Notes: a model not told the origin generated them from the sequence alone. A stretch of DNA of 64,000 nt from Panopea generosa (GCA_029582155.1 CM055895.1:17164787-17228786), one strand, 5' to 3'; positions 21,860-34,985 are shown, counted from the stretch's first letter. Numbers and translations: made by a program.

Positions 21860-23640
21860 GATATTTTCAAATTATATTTAAAGTGATGTTGTGATTGTAT
21901 GTGCTTATATTTAAGAAATTTCATGGATTATTTATTTATTATTATCTAATTGTGTGTATTACCAGTGCAATGTTATGTGTGTATGCTTTATAGGTGTATC
22001 TGTTTTATAATGATTTTAAGATCTAATCATTTTATAGTTTTTATATGAGCAAATCATATGAGAATCTTTGTAACATGATTGTATTTTGTTTTATAGAAAT
22101 AACTATGTGTCTGATGCATTAAATTTTATATGAGTATAATTTAGTATGCTTTTATCATGTATACAAATTATATGATTATGTTTTTATATATTGTCATTAG
22201 TTGTGCAATTTATGCGAGTATCTATTTTTTACAATTCATTTTTTTTATTTTACAGGTGCAATTTATACGATATTATTTTGTATGCTATGTATGAGAAGAA
22301 TATTTTATATGACTTGATTTATATGTGCAATTTATATGAGTATCTATTTTATTTATTTTATTATAAATACATTTTTTATGTAAGAAATTATTATATATCA
22401 TATAAATGAATATTTATTTTTATGATTATATTATGTTTATTCTTATATATTTTTAAATATCTGTAATTTATATGAGTGTCTATTTTATATGAATGTATTA
22501 TGTAATTTACATAAGTTTATTTCAATGATTGTAGATTAGTAATTAAAATGGGTATATTTAAATAGATTTTACTTTATATGTGCGTTTTAAAAGTGTATTT
22601 ATATATAGTTTTATTTTGTATGCTATTTATTTAAGAATATTCGATTTGATTTGATTTATGTGTGCAACCAATACGCATATCTGTTTCATTGGATTATATT
22701 ATGCATGCATTTTATATATTATATTTTATTATTTCATTATATTTATATGTATGACTAGTTTCATGATTTTAAAGTGTATATTATTACAAATTATTCTATG
22801 ACTATATATTTAATATTGGTTTATCATGTATGCAGTTTACTCGAATAAATTTTAAAATAATTTTATTTTATATATATTCAATTTTTACGTGTTTCTATTT
22901 AATAGGATATTATTTTTTATGAGTATTTTTCATATGCTTATATTCATATGTGTACCATTTATATGAGTATATTTTGTGATTGTGTTTTATGTGCAATATA
23001 CATGAATATCAGTTTCATATTATTTATAATGTTTATTGTCATTTAAATGATTTTAAATGCATACATTTATGTAGGTTTTTGTAATTTGATGTAAATTTTA
23101 AGCCAATTGCATATATATGTACTTGTGTTTTATAGCATTTATTTGGTTTATTTAGGTTTATGTTTTATATCATAATTTCTTTATTATTATGTCAAACTCT
23201 GAAGTGTGTTTTGCTTTATACAAGTATTTGTTTATACTATATTTTGATGAATTTTAGTTTATTCTATATATATTTTATATGTGCATCTGTTTTTATATGA
23301 GTTTATCATCTATTTATATGAGTATCAGTGTTTTATGTTTTTATGATGTTTGCTATTAAAACAACAGTATTTTATAGATCTATTATATGTGCATTTATAT
23401 TAGTTTATGACTTATAACATTTATACGAGTATATGTTTTGTATGATTATATTAGTATTTATTTTATATGGTTATATGAGTATCTGTCTTATATGATTATA
23501 TGTGTATCTGTTATATGAGTAACTACTCGTTTTGTATTTAAAAACACATTACGTGTGTTGTGTATAATATATTATCATATATGAATATGTAATTATAAAA
23601 TATATATGATATAACTTTAAAGTATATAAGTAAATAAACT
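21860..23640 (+). repeat. Degenerate AT-rich array (TTATATGAGTATCTGTTTTATATGATTA)
   Basis: For 1.8 kb the sequence cycles through variants of TTTATATGAGTAT, ATTTATATGTGCA and TATGATTATAT with no fixed period. Very little C on the + strand. No gene. Confidence 0.7.
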
Positions 23641-24191
23641 ATTTTACAGTAACTAAGCTACACATGTAATACTTGCATGAATAGACAACCCCCTATTACA
23701 ATATTTTACTATTTTTACAGTGGCACGAAAAAGGCTTCTTTAAATTGCATGTTAATAATTTAACACAGTGAATGTGGTACTCCAAACATTTCTGATTTAA
23801 AACTAAATACTCCTTTTATTGCGTTCACTCTGTAAGAGTTGTATTATCTTAAGAATAATGTTTTAAATAATGATTTTAATCTAATATTATTCAATTCAAT
23901 ATAACAGTTGTTTATTTTAGGACTAGAATCATATATGTACAAACACAAACAAGATAAACATTCGATTAACTTTAACTAATCAAAGCAAAGTACACAATAT
24001 AAATCTGAGTATTGTTAAAAATGGAATAATATTATGGCCGCAACTTTAATCTGTCTCGTCAGGTTCCTCCACAAATAACATATATCTATGGCACCGGGCT
24101 GAGACAATAAAACTTTCTAAAAAAGAGCCGAAAGGCGACCATGTGCACGCCCATTAAAATATGGCTGACCATAGCAAATCTTTATTTATTT
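23641..24191. other. Sequence between AT array and DIRS-type remnant
   Basis: No gene. The stretch 24040-24140 may be the terminal region of the DIRS/Ngaro element. Confidence 0.35.
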
Positions 24192-24340
24192 GTCAGCAAT
24201 TGGCAAAATATCAGCAATCAGCAAAATGTCAGCAATTGGCAAGATATAAGCGATCAGCAAAAATTCAGCAATGGGCAAAATATCAGCAATAGGCAAAATA
24301 TTAGCAAGAATCGGCAATACGCAAGTGTTAGCAATTAGCA
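24192..24340 (+). repeat. 18-bp minisatellite (TCAGCAATTGGCAAAATA)
   Basis: About eight degenerate units, giving an Asn/Gln-rich frame as a by-product. Confidence 0.85.
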
Positions 24341-24410
24341 ACTTATCACAGCCAAAGATGTGAGCAAACCTGAGAGCTGCCTGCTTTTGTGATTGAGCAA
24401 AACTCAGTAC

Positions 24411-25407
24411 TCAAACAAAAAACTGTTTAATTTTGTTCGAGTGATCAACTCCCACCTGCAAAGGCGATGCAGTCGAAACTGCCACTCTGTCAGAGGGAGC
24501 AACCACCCGAATATTAGTTGTTAAAAATGAATGATACAATCTTTTAGTCACCCAATGATTTCCTACTAAGGACCATAGTTGTGACGAGATTGTAAAGGCG
24601 CACACACGATCGACCCCCCGGCTGTTAGAATTTTTCCGCCACTATAAATTTGCCATAAAAATAGAAAATTTATCCGCCAGTGTACCCTCTGGGTTATATC
24701 AAACCATATGAGGTAAGTATTAGGGAATGCTGCAGTTAAATAATTAACACCCGTCCTAATCAATTTCATGAGTTTAAAAATAGACATTGACATGATGTCA
24801 TTACCACCCAAATTTATGACTACGACAGAAGGAGGTGTTTGAAACAGCACCCTCAGCTGTAAGCTGTGATTAAAATCACCCCATGACATTCCCCTTATAC
24901 CATACCAGCCAATGTGTTGATCGAACGGGATTTTCAAATTTGGCCTTCCTGAATCAATTGCTCTTCGGCCGGCCCAAAACACAATGGAGTCACCCAATAT
25001 CCATACACCTGCAGTGAGAATTGAACCAAAGTTATATTCTTCCATATTCTGTATTTGTATTTGATTTTCGTTCCTAACTAGTTTCGTATGTAGCGTGCAT
25101 AGGCATTAGAACGCCAACGGCCCAACTTCATAATAACTTCACTTGACACCCCCTTAGATGCCAGCTCTGTCGCCCGACCAATTTTAAAGCTATGAGAACG
25201 AAAAAAGCCCTTTTTTGGGTTTACAAACTTTATGCATTTTGACAATACGCCAGTAAATTGCGTTCTTGTGACAGGGCGTTTGTCCAAATGGCAAAACAAT
25301 GGCCACCTGAAGTGTGGCCTAACTGAGCAAAAATCTATCAAAGCCCTGACTGGACAGATTAGAGGGTCTTCGTCACGGGGGATTTTAATTTCAGTATGCA
25401 GCTACGG
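24411..25407 (-). pseudogene. DIRS/Ngaro retrotransposon 3' remnant: tyrosine recombinase end plus SGNH hydrolase
   Basis: On the - strand, 25407-25078 encodes IKIPRDEDPL, CPVRALIDF, PLFCHLDKRPVTR, RSHSFKIG and GRWRSNAYARYIR, the C-terminal half of a DIRS-type tyrosine recombinase that integrates circular cDNA. The usual H-x-x-R is H-S-F-K here, so a catalytic Arg is replaced by Lys; the nucleophile Tyr is kept. At 25045-24566 an SGNH/GDSL hydrolase follows: WILGDSI (block I), GIRGMSWGD, INLGGNDI (block III). A shifted frame at 24605-24411 with SLVGNHW may be its end. Tyrosine recombinase plus SGNH is known from Ngaro-like elements. Reverse transcriptase is absent, and an upstream stop lies near 25406. 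Confidence 0.75.
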
Positions 25408-25440
25408 TAAACTGTCTGGTTAATGAAGGAGAATAAATGA

Positions 25441-26039
25441 CATACAAACGTAATCAGTAATTACGTCTGTTTTATTCTTCTACTGTAACCTATCACAGAT
25501 TAGTGGTGCCAACAATTGTATAGGACTATTTTATATGAGCAGAATGAAGTACGGTAACACATATTGCTACAGATGGCTCAAAACTTTTCCCATCATGCAA
25601 TGTGTTAACTATACTTAATTCACACAAATTAAATACACAAAAAATATGTATTGACTTGAATGAAAATATTAAATATAAAATATTTAAAAAACATTATCCT
25701 TACATAACCAAAGAATATTGTTTGTGCTTAATTTTTTAAAATCTGAAATGTTTTGGAGTTCCACCAAGTCGTTAAATGTGGACTTGTTAATTGCGCATTA
25801 GTTTGCATCAGCAGCAGATCATATCAAGAAGCCTTTCCGTGATTCAGGTCTAAATCTATCAAATAATAAACCCCATGTTATACAAGTTTAATTAAATATA
25901 AAATCTATTTAATGCAAATACTATTACACTAACAGACACAAAAAAACTATCATATAATACTAACATTATAATAATAATAATATAGTAAAATAATAATATT
26001 TATAATAATACCATTATTTAGTGTTTTATTAACTTATAT
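25441..26039. other. No gene seen
   Basis: An imperfect palindrome (AGAATAAATGAC ... ACGTAATCAGTAATTACGT ... TTTTATTCT) at 25429-25482 directly adjoins the recombinase remnant and may be an element border. Confidence 0.4.
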
Positions 26040-26760
26040 GTTTGTGTTTGTGCCCGTTATTAGATTCTATTTTAATATATAATGTTGTGTATCTGTTAAA
26101 TTTATCCTTATCACTAAATATATAGTGATTGTTCTAAATGTTTTATGTATTAATTACCCTGAGTGTATTTGTTTTAAATATTCAATAATTAATTTATAAA
26201 TTTTAATTGCCGCCATACTTATTTGTATGTTTTAACTGTCCTGATTGCATCTGTTTTAATAATTTAATCATTTAATTTATATATCTTAATCAACATACTC
26301 AATTTTTCATTTTTTATGTTTTAACTGTCCTGGTTGTATCTGTTTTAATTATTTAATAATTAATTCATAAATTTTAATTGCCATACTTATTTGTATATGT
26401 TTTAACTGTCCTGATTTCATTTGTTTTAATTATTTAATCATTTAATTGCTGTACGTATATTAGTGTGTTAATATCCCTGTTTTTTTCTGTTGTTTTATCC
26501 TTTTCACTGAATACAGTTTAATTGCCATATTTTTGTGTTAATTGCATATATGTATATACCTTATACTGAATGTTTCATTTACCCTGAATTTATTGTTTTA
26601 AGTATCCTAATTAGTTTGACCCTTACTAATCGTGTTTCATTTACCCTATCTTGTTTATGTACTGTATCATTTCATGTTTTAATTGTCCAAATTATTTTTT
26701 TTGTGGTATTTAACCTAATTATTTGGGTCATCATCCACTTAATGAATATTTGATATATGT
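26040..26760 (+). repeat. Degenerate AT-rich tandem repeat, about 110 bp
   Basis: Four to six units containing TGTTTTAACTGTCCTGATT and AATTTTAATTGCCATACTTA. Confidence 0.75.
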
Positions 26761-27084
26761 TTTTCAGAACTATTTCATTACAAGAAAAAATCATTTACAA
26801 ACTATTGACATTGCTCTAAATGTATACATTTTATTTCCAGCTTAAAATGCATTAACTATATTTTTTTATATTCTGAATGATCCAAATGCAAAACTTAAAG
26901 AAATAACATTAATGGTGACAATTTTGATTTTGTCTTATATTATATGAAGAGTTCAAAACCAACCAGTAACCCCCCCTAAAACGGGCAAGTACCAGTCTTT
27001 AATAAGCTTATGCCCCAGTACACATTACAGTAGAATAGAAAAATGTACTGGGAGTATAAATATTTTACAAGCCAGTTTATGTCT
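26761..27084. other. No gene seen
   Basis: AT-rich spacer. Confidence 0.5.
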
Positions 27085-27440
27085 TATGACTTCTATAACT
27101 AATGTCTTAGTGTTGAAAAAAAATAGATGAACAACAGACAAAGATTGATCACAAAAGCTCACCTAGAGCATGATGATCTCAGGTGAACTTAAAATAAAAA
27201 CAAAACTCACATTGAGCCTTTGATTCCGGTGAGCTAAGAACATAATACACATAATGACTATCAAACCAGGGACCGGGAGTTCGAATCCCCGCCCGGCCGC
27301 GGTCTACGTGATGATTGATATAGTATCCGTATTGCGTATCATTGTCATTCGTATCTCACCAATGATTCCAGTGGGAAAGTAATCAGTTACTTGCGGAGAT
27401 GGGTGAGCTCCCGGACTGGTTAACCTTCCAATGACAATAA
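27085..27440 (+). mobile_element. SINE family 1, near full length
   Basis: Same layout as 20640-21050. Box B is GGGAGTTCGAATCCCCG, a better consensus than the first copy; the 3' part has GGAGATGGGTGAGCTC and ACTGGTTAACCTTCC, as in 55570-55860. Confidence 0.8.
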
Positions 27441-28479
27441 ATATTTTAACAAACAAATCAGGATAACTAACGAAAAGCATAATTCAAGCATATTACAAAT
27501 AACACGAGCACATTGTACTTAACTTTCAATCTTCTGATCAGAATATCTTATACGACAACCATATGCACGATACCAATCAGCCACATAACTACTGGGAACC
27601 AATCCCAAATTACCGAGCGTTTGGATACCAACATGTTAAAATATAATTATCAGTAAGTGTTCTATAGCAAATTCTGATGGACAGTGCTAAGAGTTTAAGC
27701 ATGTAAAAATAAGGACAATGAGAAAAATAACATATATAGAAAGAAAGAGCTACGCAATCTGCATTCTGAACATAATCATTTCGTTATGGTACATGTTATG
27801 TGAAAATCTTGTTTTACAAGAGATCACCGATCAGAAACAAAGTAGCAAATTACGATTAGGTTAATTACATCGCGAGAATAATCTTCCAGGGGGATGCGAT
27901 TACTAGTGATGATGATGATAATGCTGCTGCTGCTGATGATGATGACAAAATGTCATCCATTGTTTTACGAATATCAGGCTAGTATATCATGGTAATCGAT
28001 GACAACAGGCAGCTGTTTAACGTCTGTTATAAATAAGACTGAGAAGAGAACAGAACATTATAATACTCACTATCTAAACGAAGTTCTGTAATGTAACCAT
28101 ATCTGTTTGACTGCAAACCAGACAACACAACCAAGCACAGAGCTGTCTGAAATCAACTCCTAAAATGAAATGTTTTATTTTTTATATTTTTACAAATATT
28201 GTACTTTTCAACCAATGTTAAATACGTTTCAGCCTGGGGACCCGTTTGATAAAATGTTCAATCTTCATTGATATATACACTCTACACTTACACACACAGT
28301 CAATATACAGGTGTTAAAGTAACCACTATACAAAACACGAAAGCAACATTTTTACAAAGTACAACAAAGAATGCGTGCGTGCCCGCGTGCGTGCGTGCGT
28401 GCGTGCTCTTAATAATAGGGATACTTTATATCAAATATGAACAAAGTTGACAGAGCGGTTGTTGAGAAAATGATCTTTG
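27441..28479. other. No gene; microsatellites
   Basis: (GAT/GCT)n at 27906-27948 and (GCGT)n at 28372-28406. Otherwise unremarkable. Confidence 0.6.
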
Positions 28480-28995
28480 CAATTCCTAATTTTTACCCTT
28501 TTGGGGCCCCTCCTGACCCCTTAAGACGTTGGAACCCAGTCATTTTTACAAATCTGAACCTCCGTGACCAAAGTGCTTCTGTGAAAATATAGGCAAAAAA
28601 TGTTTATCATAATGACATGTGTCCCCTAACTGAACCCTCGGGGCGGGTCATTCTTAACCCCATGGACACCATTTGAACAAATCTAACAGAACTATAGTTG
28701 GTTATCATTACTGCAAAAACATTTTCAAAATCTGTTGGGCGGTTCATGAAAATAAGATTTTTTAAGTTTTAGACTCTTTTTAGAAACGGTGGCCATCTTG
28801 AATTTAAGATTGAAAAAATATCTTCTGTATAGTTTCCTATGCAATAGAAACATCCATGTGAAGTTTGAGTTTATTTGGCATAATGGTTTCAGGGAAAGTG
28901 CTGCTAACGGACGACAGACGTCAGACTACGGACGACGGACAACGCACCATTGCATAAGCCCTTCTGGCCTTTGGCCAACAGAGCTAATAAGAATA
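28480..28995 (+). repeat. Dispersed repeat with GACGGACGAC tail
   Basis: Non-coding block ending in GGACGACAGACGTCAGAC and CCTTCTGGCCTTTGGCCAA, a type I know as very frequent in bivalve genomes. No second full copy is in this window. Confidence 0.4.
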
Positions 28996-29485
28996 ATTAA
29001 AAAAACATCTTGTTTTCAACCCAGTCCTCATGCACTGGCAGCCAAGACGCATATGTGGTGAGGGGGTGGTCCCCTGTTAGTGGTGGTACCACGGGAAATT
29101 GTTGATATCTTTAAAAACAAACGTTGCATTCTAATATCTGTATACATGTATATAAATAGAAATAACATTTGTTTAAACCGTAAGTTTAATCGTGGAAAAT
29201 GGTTATTACTTGCTCTAATATTTTGTGACTGTTAAAAGTTTTAATTAAAAAGAAACTTTAAGTTTTGTTTAAAATGTTTTAATCTAGTGACACATGAGCT
29301 GGGAACCAAGACAGTGCGGAGTTTAGGGGGATGTCCCTTGCTAGTAGTGGTATGAGAAATCCGTTGAAATATTGTGCAATTTCAAAACAAAAAGACAAAT
29401 GCTTCATTTTTTGAGTTTTCAGAATAAAATATGTTTATCTTTTGTAATATTTTGCGACTTTTAATCGATTTTTAAACACACTGAG

Positions 29486-29700
29486 ACTAACACGCACCGC
29501 CCCACATCGCACCGCACAACTCACGTTCGCACGCACCGCGCCGCACCGCACAACTCACGCTCGCACGCACCGCGCCGCACCGCGCCGCACCGCACAACTC
29601 ACGCTCGCACGCACCGCGCCGCACCGCACAACTCACGCTCGCACGCACCGTGCCGCACCGCACAACACACGCACGCACGCACGTTGTGCGCCGCACAGCA
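29486..29700 (+). repeat. GC-rich minisatellite (CGCACGCACCGCGCCGCAC)
   Basis: About five units of 40-50 bp with CACAACTCACGCTCGCACG. The GC-richest 200 bp of the window, highly CpG-rich. Confidence 0.9.
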
Positions 29701-30589
29701 AAAATAAAGCGCGCGTATAAAATTATGGTTGTCACGGTTACTTCCGATGATTGATACTATGTGACGTTTTTATTAAATTATTCGGGGATGGGGCAACGTA
29801 TACGCAGCCCTCCACAACTGCAACATTGGGCTCGGCGAGAGCACCCCTTCCTCCGCCACGGTTCTTACGCCTATTATATACAAATATTTGACATTCCGGT
29901 TGCTGACAATATTTCTGAAACTTCTAATTGTTTACCGTTTTGGGGGCTCCTTATTGCAATTCATTCCCAAATCAACTTTGCTATGACTAGATGATGCTTC
30001 AGATCTCAATGTGTATAATATCTTTTTTTTAATTCATACTCATTGGGATACATGTATTATTCCCAAAGTTCCACCCTGAATTCTCACATTAGGACCCAAA
30101 CATCAAACTTTTACTTTTAAAATAGTCTCCGCATTTACCTCTCTCTTTACTCCTACCGCTATGGTTCGGTAAAACTAGCAAAAACAATAATGTGTATAAG
30201 TTGAGTTATCATTGCCGTCGACCTAACCGACCACAATTGCGGTAATGTCAGCAAACTTTCCATGCATAATCTTCTCATTGCTATCTTTTTACATACCAAG
30301 TATTTCAACTATATTAAGTACTTTTTTTTATAAACGGTGAAATTCCGATTTTGCAGACAGACATACATGCGGATGGACGGACAGGAGTAAATCTAATCCC
30401 CCATGACCGAATTACACCGGTAGGGGACTACTTGCAAGTTTTCAAAATATGAACTGCAAACTAAAAAAATGTCAACTAGGTGCCAGTTATTAATCGAATT
30501 GTAAACGGTGAACTTGTAACTGTGTTTCTGGTGCGTTTTGTCTAAATATTTCAATTGTCGGAAAAACATTGTGCTAATACACAGTTATT
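29701..30589. other. No gene seen
   Basis: A 77-codon frame at 29761-29994 lacks motifs. Confidence 0.5.
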
Positions 30590-30656
30590 CATCCATTCAC
30601 TCATTCATTCATTCGTTCGTTCGTTCGTTCGTTCGTTCGTTCGTTCGTTCGTTCAT
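30590..30656 (+). repeat. (ATTC)n/(GTTC)n microsatellite
   Basis: ATTC units, about ten GTTC units, then ATTC again: a block of the variant inside an older repeat. Confidence 0.95.
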
Positions 30657-31304
30657 TCATTTGTGTATTATATATAATGGAAGCATAAAATCAGACTTCT
30701 GTTTTATCAATATATCTAAGTATTTGTTTACATTCTTAATTAAGATAAGATTTAAAGTATTTAAGTTAAACGTATGGAAGTGTTGGTCTTCGGTTTCATC
30801 ATCATTATACTTAAATACATAACTAAGTTTTGATTGGTTAATTATCTATTATACAATCATTATCAGTTAAACCATATTCAGTTTTACTGGAACCAGTCTG
30901 AAATCACCTGGCTGCTTCTCTTACACTTAAAATTTTAAGTATTTAAGTATATGTTTGTGAAACAACAACCATACTTCTTAAATTTCTTCTTAATATTCCT
31001 CGCCTGTAGTTTAAGAACACTCGTGAAAGGTTGAACATGTTTATGATAGGATAATGGGAAAGCTAGATTAGTTGTTTTATTTGGCCACTTCTCAAGAAAA
31101 CTGGATTTGCCCTAAAAAAAGACCATTTGTTCTTATATCAGTATTCGTAATAGTTTATCCTTGGGCTGTTAATAATAGAACACGATTAAACTTGTGCTTC
31201 ATGTTCCTGACCCCCTGCGTAATCTTGATGAACCAGGTATTTGTTGAAATGTTCAGTGAATTTCAGCCGAGGTGGTACATTTACGGAATTCCCAACTATA
31301 ATCA
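30657..31304. other. No gene seen
   Basis: A 102-codon frame at 31072-31380 runs into the minisatellite and shows no motif. Confidence 0.5.
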
Positions 31305-31437
31305 CCTTACACGAATCTCACAATTCGCATATGTCATCTCACACGGTTCTCAATTTCATCTCACATTTTTCATTACCTAACAAGCATCTCACAATCCTCA
31401 TATCACAACTATCATCTCCTAACACGTATTTCACAAT
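31305..31437 (-). repeat. GTGAGATG minisatellite, inverted segment
   Basis: Seven or so CATCTCACAA-type units, the reverse complement of the main array that follows. Confidence 0.85.
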
Positions 31438-32402
31438 TGTTGTGAGATAATCATTATTGTGAGATGCGTGTTGTGAGATGATAGTTGTGAGATAATTATT
31501 ATTGTGAGATGCGTGTTATGAGATAATAGTTGTGAGATAATAGTTGTGAGATGATAGTTGTGAGGTAATAATTATTGTGAGATGCGTGTTGTGAGATGAT
31601 AATTGTGACATAATTATTATTATGAAATGCATGTTGTGAGATGATAGTTGTGAGATAATTATTATTATGAGATGCGTGTTGTGAGATGATAGTTATTGTG
31701 AGATGCGTGTTGTGAGATGATAATTATTGTGAGATAATAATTATTGTGAGATGCGTGTTGTGAGATGATAGTTATGAGATAATGATTATTGTGATATGCG
31801 TGTTGTGAGATGATAGTTGTGATAATTATTATTATTATGAGATGCGTGTTGTGAGATGATGGTTGTGAGATAATTATTATTGTGATATGCGTGTTGTGAG
31901 ATGATAGTTATGAGATAATAGTTGTGAGATGATAGTTGTGAGGTAATAATTATTGTGAGATGCGTGTTGTGAATGATAGTTATTGTGAGATGCGTGTTGT
32001 GAGATGATAGTTGTGAGATAATTATTATTGTGAGATGCATATTGTGAATGATAGTTATTGTGAGATGCGTGTTGTGAGATGATAGTTGTGAGATAATTAT
32101 TATTGTGAGATGCATGTTGTGAATGATAGTTATTGTGAATTGTGTGTTGTGAGATGATAGTTGTGAGATAATTATTATTATGAGATGCATGTTGTGAGAT
32201 GATATATATTGTGAGATGCGTGTTGTGAGATGATAGTTGTGAGATAATAATTATTGTGAGATGCGTGTTGTGAGATAATTATTATTGTGAAATGCATGTT
32301 GTGAGATAATAGTTGTGAGATGATAGTTGTGATGTAATTATTATTGTGAGATTCGTGTTATGAGATGATAGTTGTGAGATAATTATTAGTGTGAGATGAG
32401 TA
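31438..32402 (+). repeat. GTGAGATGATAGTTGTGAGA minisatellite
   Basis: About 1 kb of 17-45 bp units combining GTGAGATGCGTGTT, GTGAGATGATAGTT and GTGAGATAATTATTATT. - strand frames rich in His/Thr/Ile are by-products. Confidence 0.95.
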
Positions 32403-32570
32403 TTAGATGAAATTCAATTTAATTTTCAAACCGTCCCATATTCGATAGAACTACTTTTTTATCGGCTGAGTAGATTGAATTCCTCTCAGCTTAGTTGTTA
32501 GGTTTTTAGTAAAAGCGACGGGTGACTTCAAAATAACGGCCATAACCAGTGCTTACGCGCCGACCAAAAA

Positions 32571-33093
32571 CTATTATACGATCTTGGTTTTAACTACCTC
32601 GGGAATAACAATGAAATTACTAAAATACAATTAAACCTGGTTATCGAACGAATATATGACCAATACATGCAAAGTTGATATTCAATTTTAGACAATTCCC
32701 CCAAACTAAACGCATGCAAAAAAAAATAAAGATTAATTTTGGCATTGAAGAGTACGTTATTGTATTAAAACCAATAAGCATCTTATAGCATTAACAAGAC
32801 TGAGGTGTTTTGCACATAATTTAATAATCGAAGAGGGAAGACTTAGAAATATTAAAAGAGCCGAACGAAAATGCATATTTTGTACCATGAATGTAATTGA
32901 AGATGAATATCACTTTGTTTTAACATGTCCTTTTATAGAGATTTAAGAAATGCATTGTTACTTAAGTATTACTGTAGATGGCCAACTATACAAAAACTTA
33001 GATCTTTATTTACAAGCGAATAAACAGGGGTTCTAAATAAATTATCAAAATATGTTTATATAGCCAATGCAAAACGTGAACAACTGTTTACTT
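32571..33093 (+). pseudogene. LINE ORF2 C-terminus, decayed
   Basis: Blocks in three frames follow the order of a non-LTR retrotransposon tail: LYDLGFNYLGNNNEITKIQL; then KINFGIEEYVIVL; then LTRLRCFAHNLIIEEGRL, followed by a zinc-knuckle-like C-x2-C-x9-H-x4-C (CIFC...YHFVLTC); then YYCRWPTIQKL and KLSKYVYIANAKR before TAA at 33091. One internal TGA and at least three frameshifts are present. Target-primed reverse transcription by the missing RT domain would have made this 5'-truncated copy. It is a different LINE lineage from the one at 8310. Confidence 0.75.
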
Positions 33094-33303
33094 AATTTTA
33101 TAATTATTTTTAAGTTAGCTGGATTATATACATTATACACATGCATAATGCAAAGGTTTCGCTGGCTAGTGTTTAATTTTATTAGTTTATTGTTTAAAAT
33201 CATATGTGTTAATATCTACATGTACTTAATTGAAGTAGTAATATCCACACACACAAAAACACTTGTTAATCCAAATAGAATAGCACTATAACCGACAAAT
33301 AAG

Positions 33304-33526
33304 TAACGGTGCACCGTTCATAAACCATCGGTCCATCGCTAAAATAAAGCGGTGCATCAATAAAAATATAACGGTACATCGTTAAAAAAAGCGGTGGACC
33401 AATTAAATATAGCGGTGCACCGATATTATATAGTGATACATCGGTATACGAGTATTAATGATGGACCGCCACTTTTAACGATGCAGCGATATATTTTAAC
33501 GGTACATTTTATCGGTGCACCGTTAA
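33304..33526. repeat. Array of CGGTGCACCG-type palindromes
   Basis: About ten dyad motifs (CGGTGCACCG, CGGTACATCG, CGGTGGACC and similar), spaced about 20-30 bp, joined by AT-rich linkers. The block begins and ends with an intact AACGGTGCACCGTT or its close variant. Confidence 0.8.
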
Positions 33527-34751
33527 AGCTAAAATACCGGTGCTTTTGACCCTTATTGTACACCATATGATCAAGCTTTGCAGTGATGATCACCGCCAAA
33601 ATGAGTCATATGCGAGAGGAACTACTTTTTACTCCGCGAATGTCATTTTTTTTTCATGTATTTGATATATACAAGCAGAAACATATAATACAATAAAAAT
33701 ATATTGTGGACATTGTATTATGTCATTTAAAAAAATGTTTGCTTAAGATAAACAAAACAATCAAATTAGGACGTTGTATGAATATTTATTAAGCCTACTT
33801 TCAATCAATATACTTCTTGTACAAACGGCCAATAATTGCGGTGGATACTATTGCTGAAATGCTTAGGCATTTGTTAACCGGTAGCATTCCGTACTGTCAG
33901 ACACAGACACCAAGTTCCCGTAGACGTCCAGCCTCATACATTGTTTAAATAAGTGTACTTCAATGCGGTCAGCTAACACTGACCAGGGAATGAGGCCCGT
34001 GCTTGACTTGTACCATGATGTCCTCTGTTTCAGAAAGTGCGTGTTTACATACCATTAATCACTGTCAACTGCAAATTAGAATTGTTTTTATTAAGCTCTA
34101 AATGATTAGAAATGGAATGATTATGTTATTCTACGATTCTCTAGGATGTACACATGCATTTTGTAGTTTTGAATCACTTCTCAAGCATTTTCTAAATAGT
34201 AAACTTCGTTATTAAAGAAGAATTGTTCTACAGTTATGTGTTTTGATTGTATTAAATCCCAGTTTCTGAATTACAAATAGTGACTTTTAACATAATTATT
34301 TACGACAATATAATTATATTTAGACATTTTTTTGTATTCTCATTGGAGAGGAGCGACAGAAGATATAATTATAATTAAACTTACACGATGGAAAACACGT
34401 CTAACAACACATAGTGTAAATACCAGTATCTAAGACTATGTTTGAAACCACTTAATTTGTGTTTTATTGAAATGTCTTATAACGGTCAAATAATTATAAT
34501 AAATTATAGGAATAATCAAACGGTGAAAACAACAGTGATAATATGGTCAACCATGTTGACCAATGTCACACATTATAACTGTCAAAAGTAAAAAAGCAAC
34601 GTATGACTTAATGAACTCTGAAGCGAAAAACAATTGATCATTAACATTATATTAGTTCGTTTTGCCTTCCAGTGTTTGCTCTGTTTTTAATGATGTTCAC
34701 TTTAGGTTCTGTCCGGTTTTAAAGCTTATGACTGTTTGTATTTCAAAGTGC
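33527..34751. other. No gene seen
   Basis: AT-rich; no coding frame of note. Confidence 0.5.
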
Positions 34752-34985
34752 ATTTCCACCATTGATTTTTTCTTTTTTTTCTTAAGAAAATGCAATTGCC
34801 ATTCACGGGGAGACCCAAATGAAAGAAGTGTGGAACTTATATTTTATTGTGTGTCAACCAATGCACTACTGACCACAATATGATGAGAAAAGTAGGTGGC
34901 ACGCAGCTTATACTAGATTTGTTTTCTGTTCAGTGTGCACACTGTTGACAAAGTGAAAGTAGCTTTCGAAATCATGTATTCATTC
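34752..34985 (+). repeat. Dispersed repeat R2, copy 1
   Basis: Matches 44449-44645: CATTGATTTTTTCTTT, ACCCAAATGAAAGAAGTG, AATATGATGAGAAAAGTAGGTG and TTTCTGTTCAGTGTG. Confidence 0.8.

Noticed and set aside
27265-27300. Functional tRNA gene
   Set aside because: Box B is perfect, but no cloverleaf can be drawn with a matching acceptor stem, and the same sequence continues into a SINE body shared with other copies.
29487-29735. Arg/Cys/Ala-rich 82-residue ORF
   Set aside because: GC-rich minisatellite; no start context or motif.
31786-32190. 134-residue HNTHLTI repeat protein
   Set aside because: Minisatellite by-product on the - strand.
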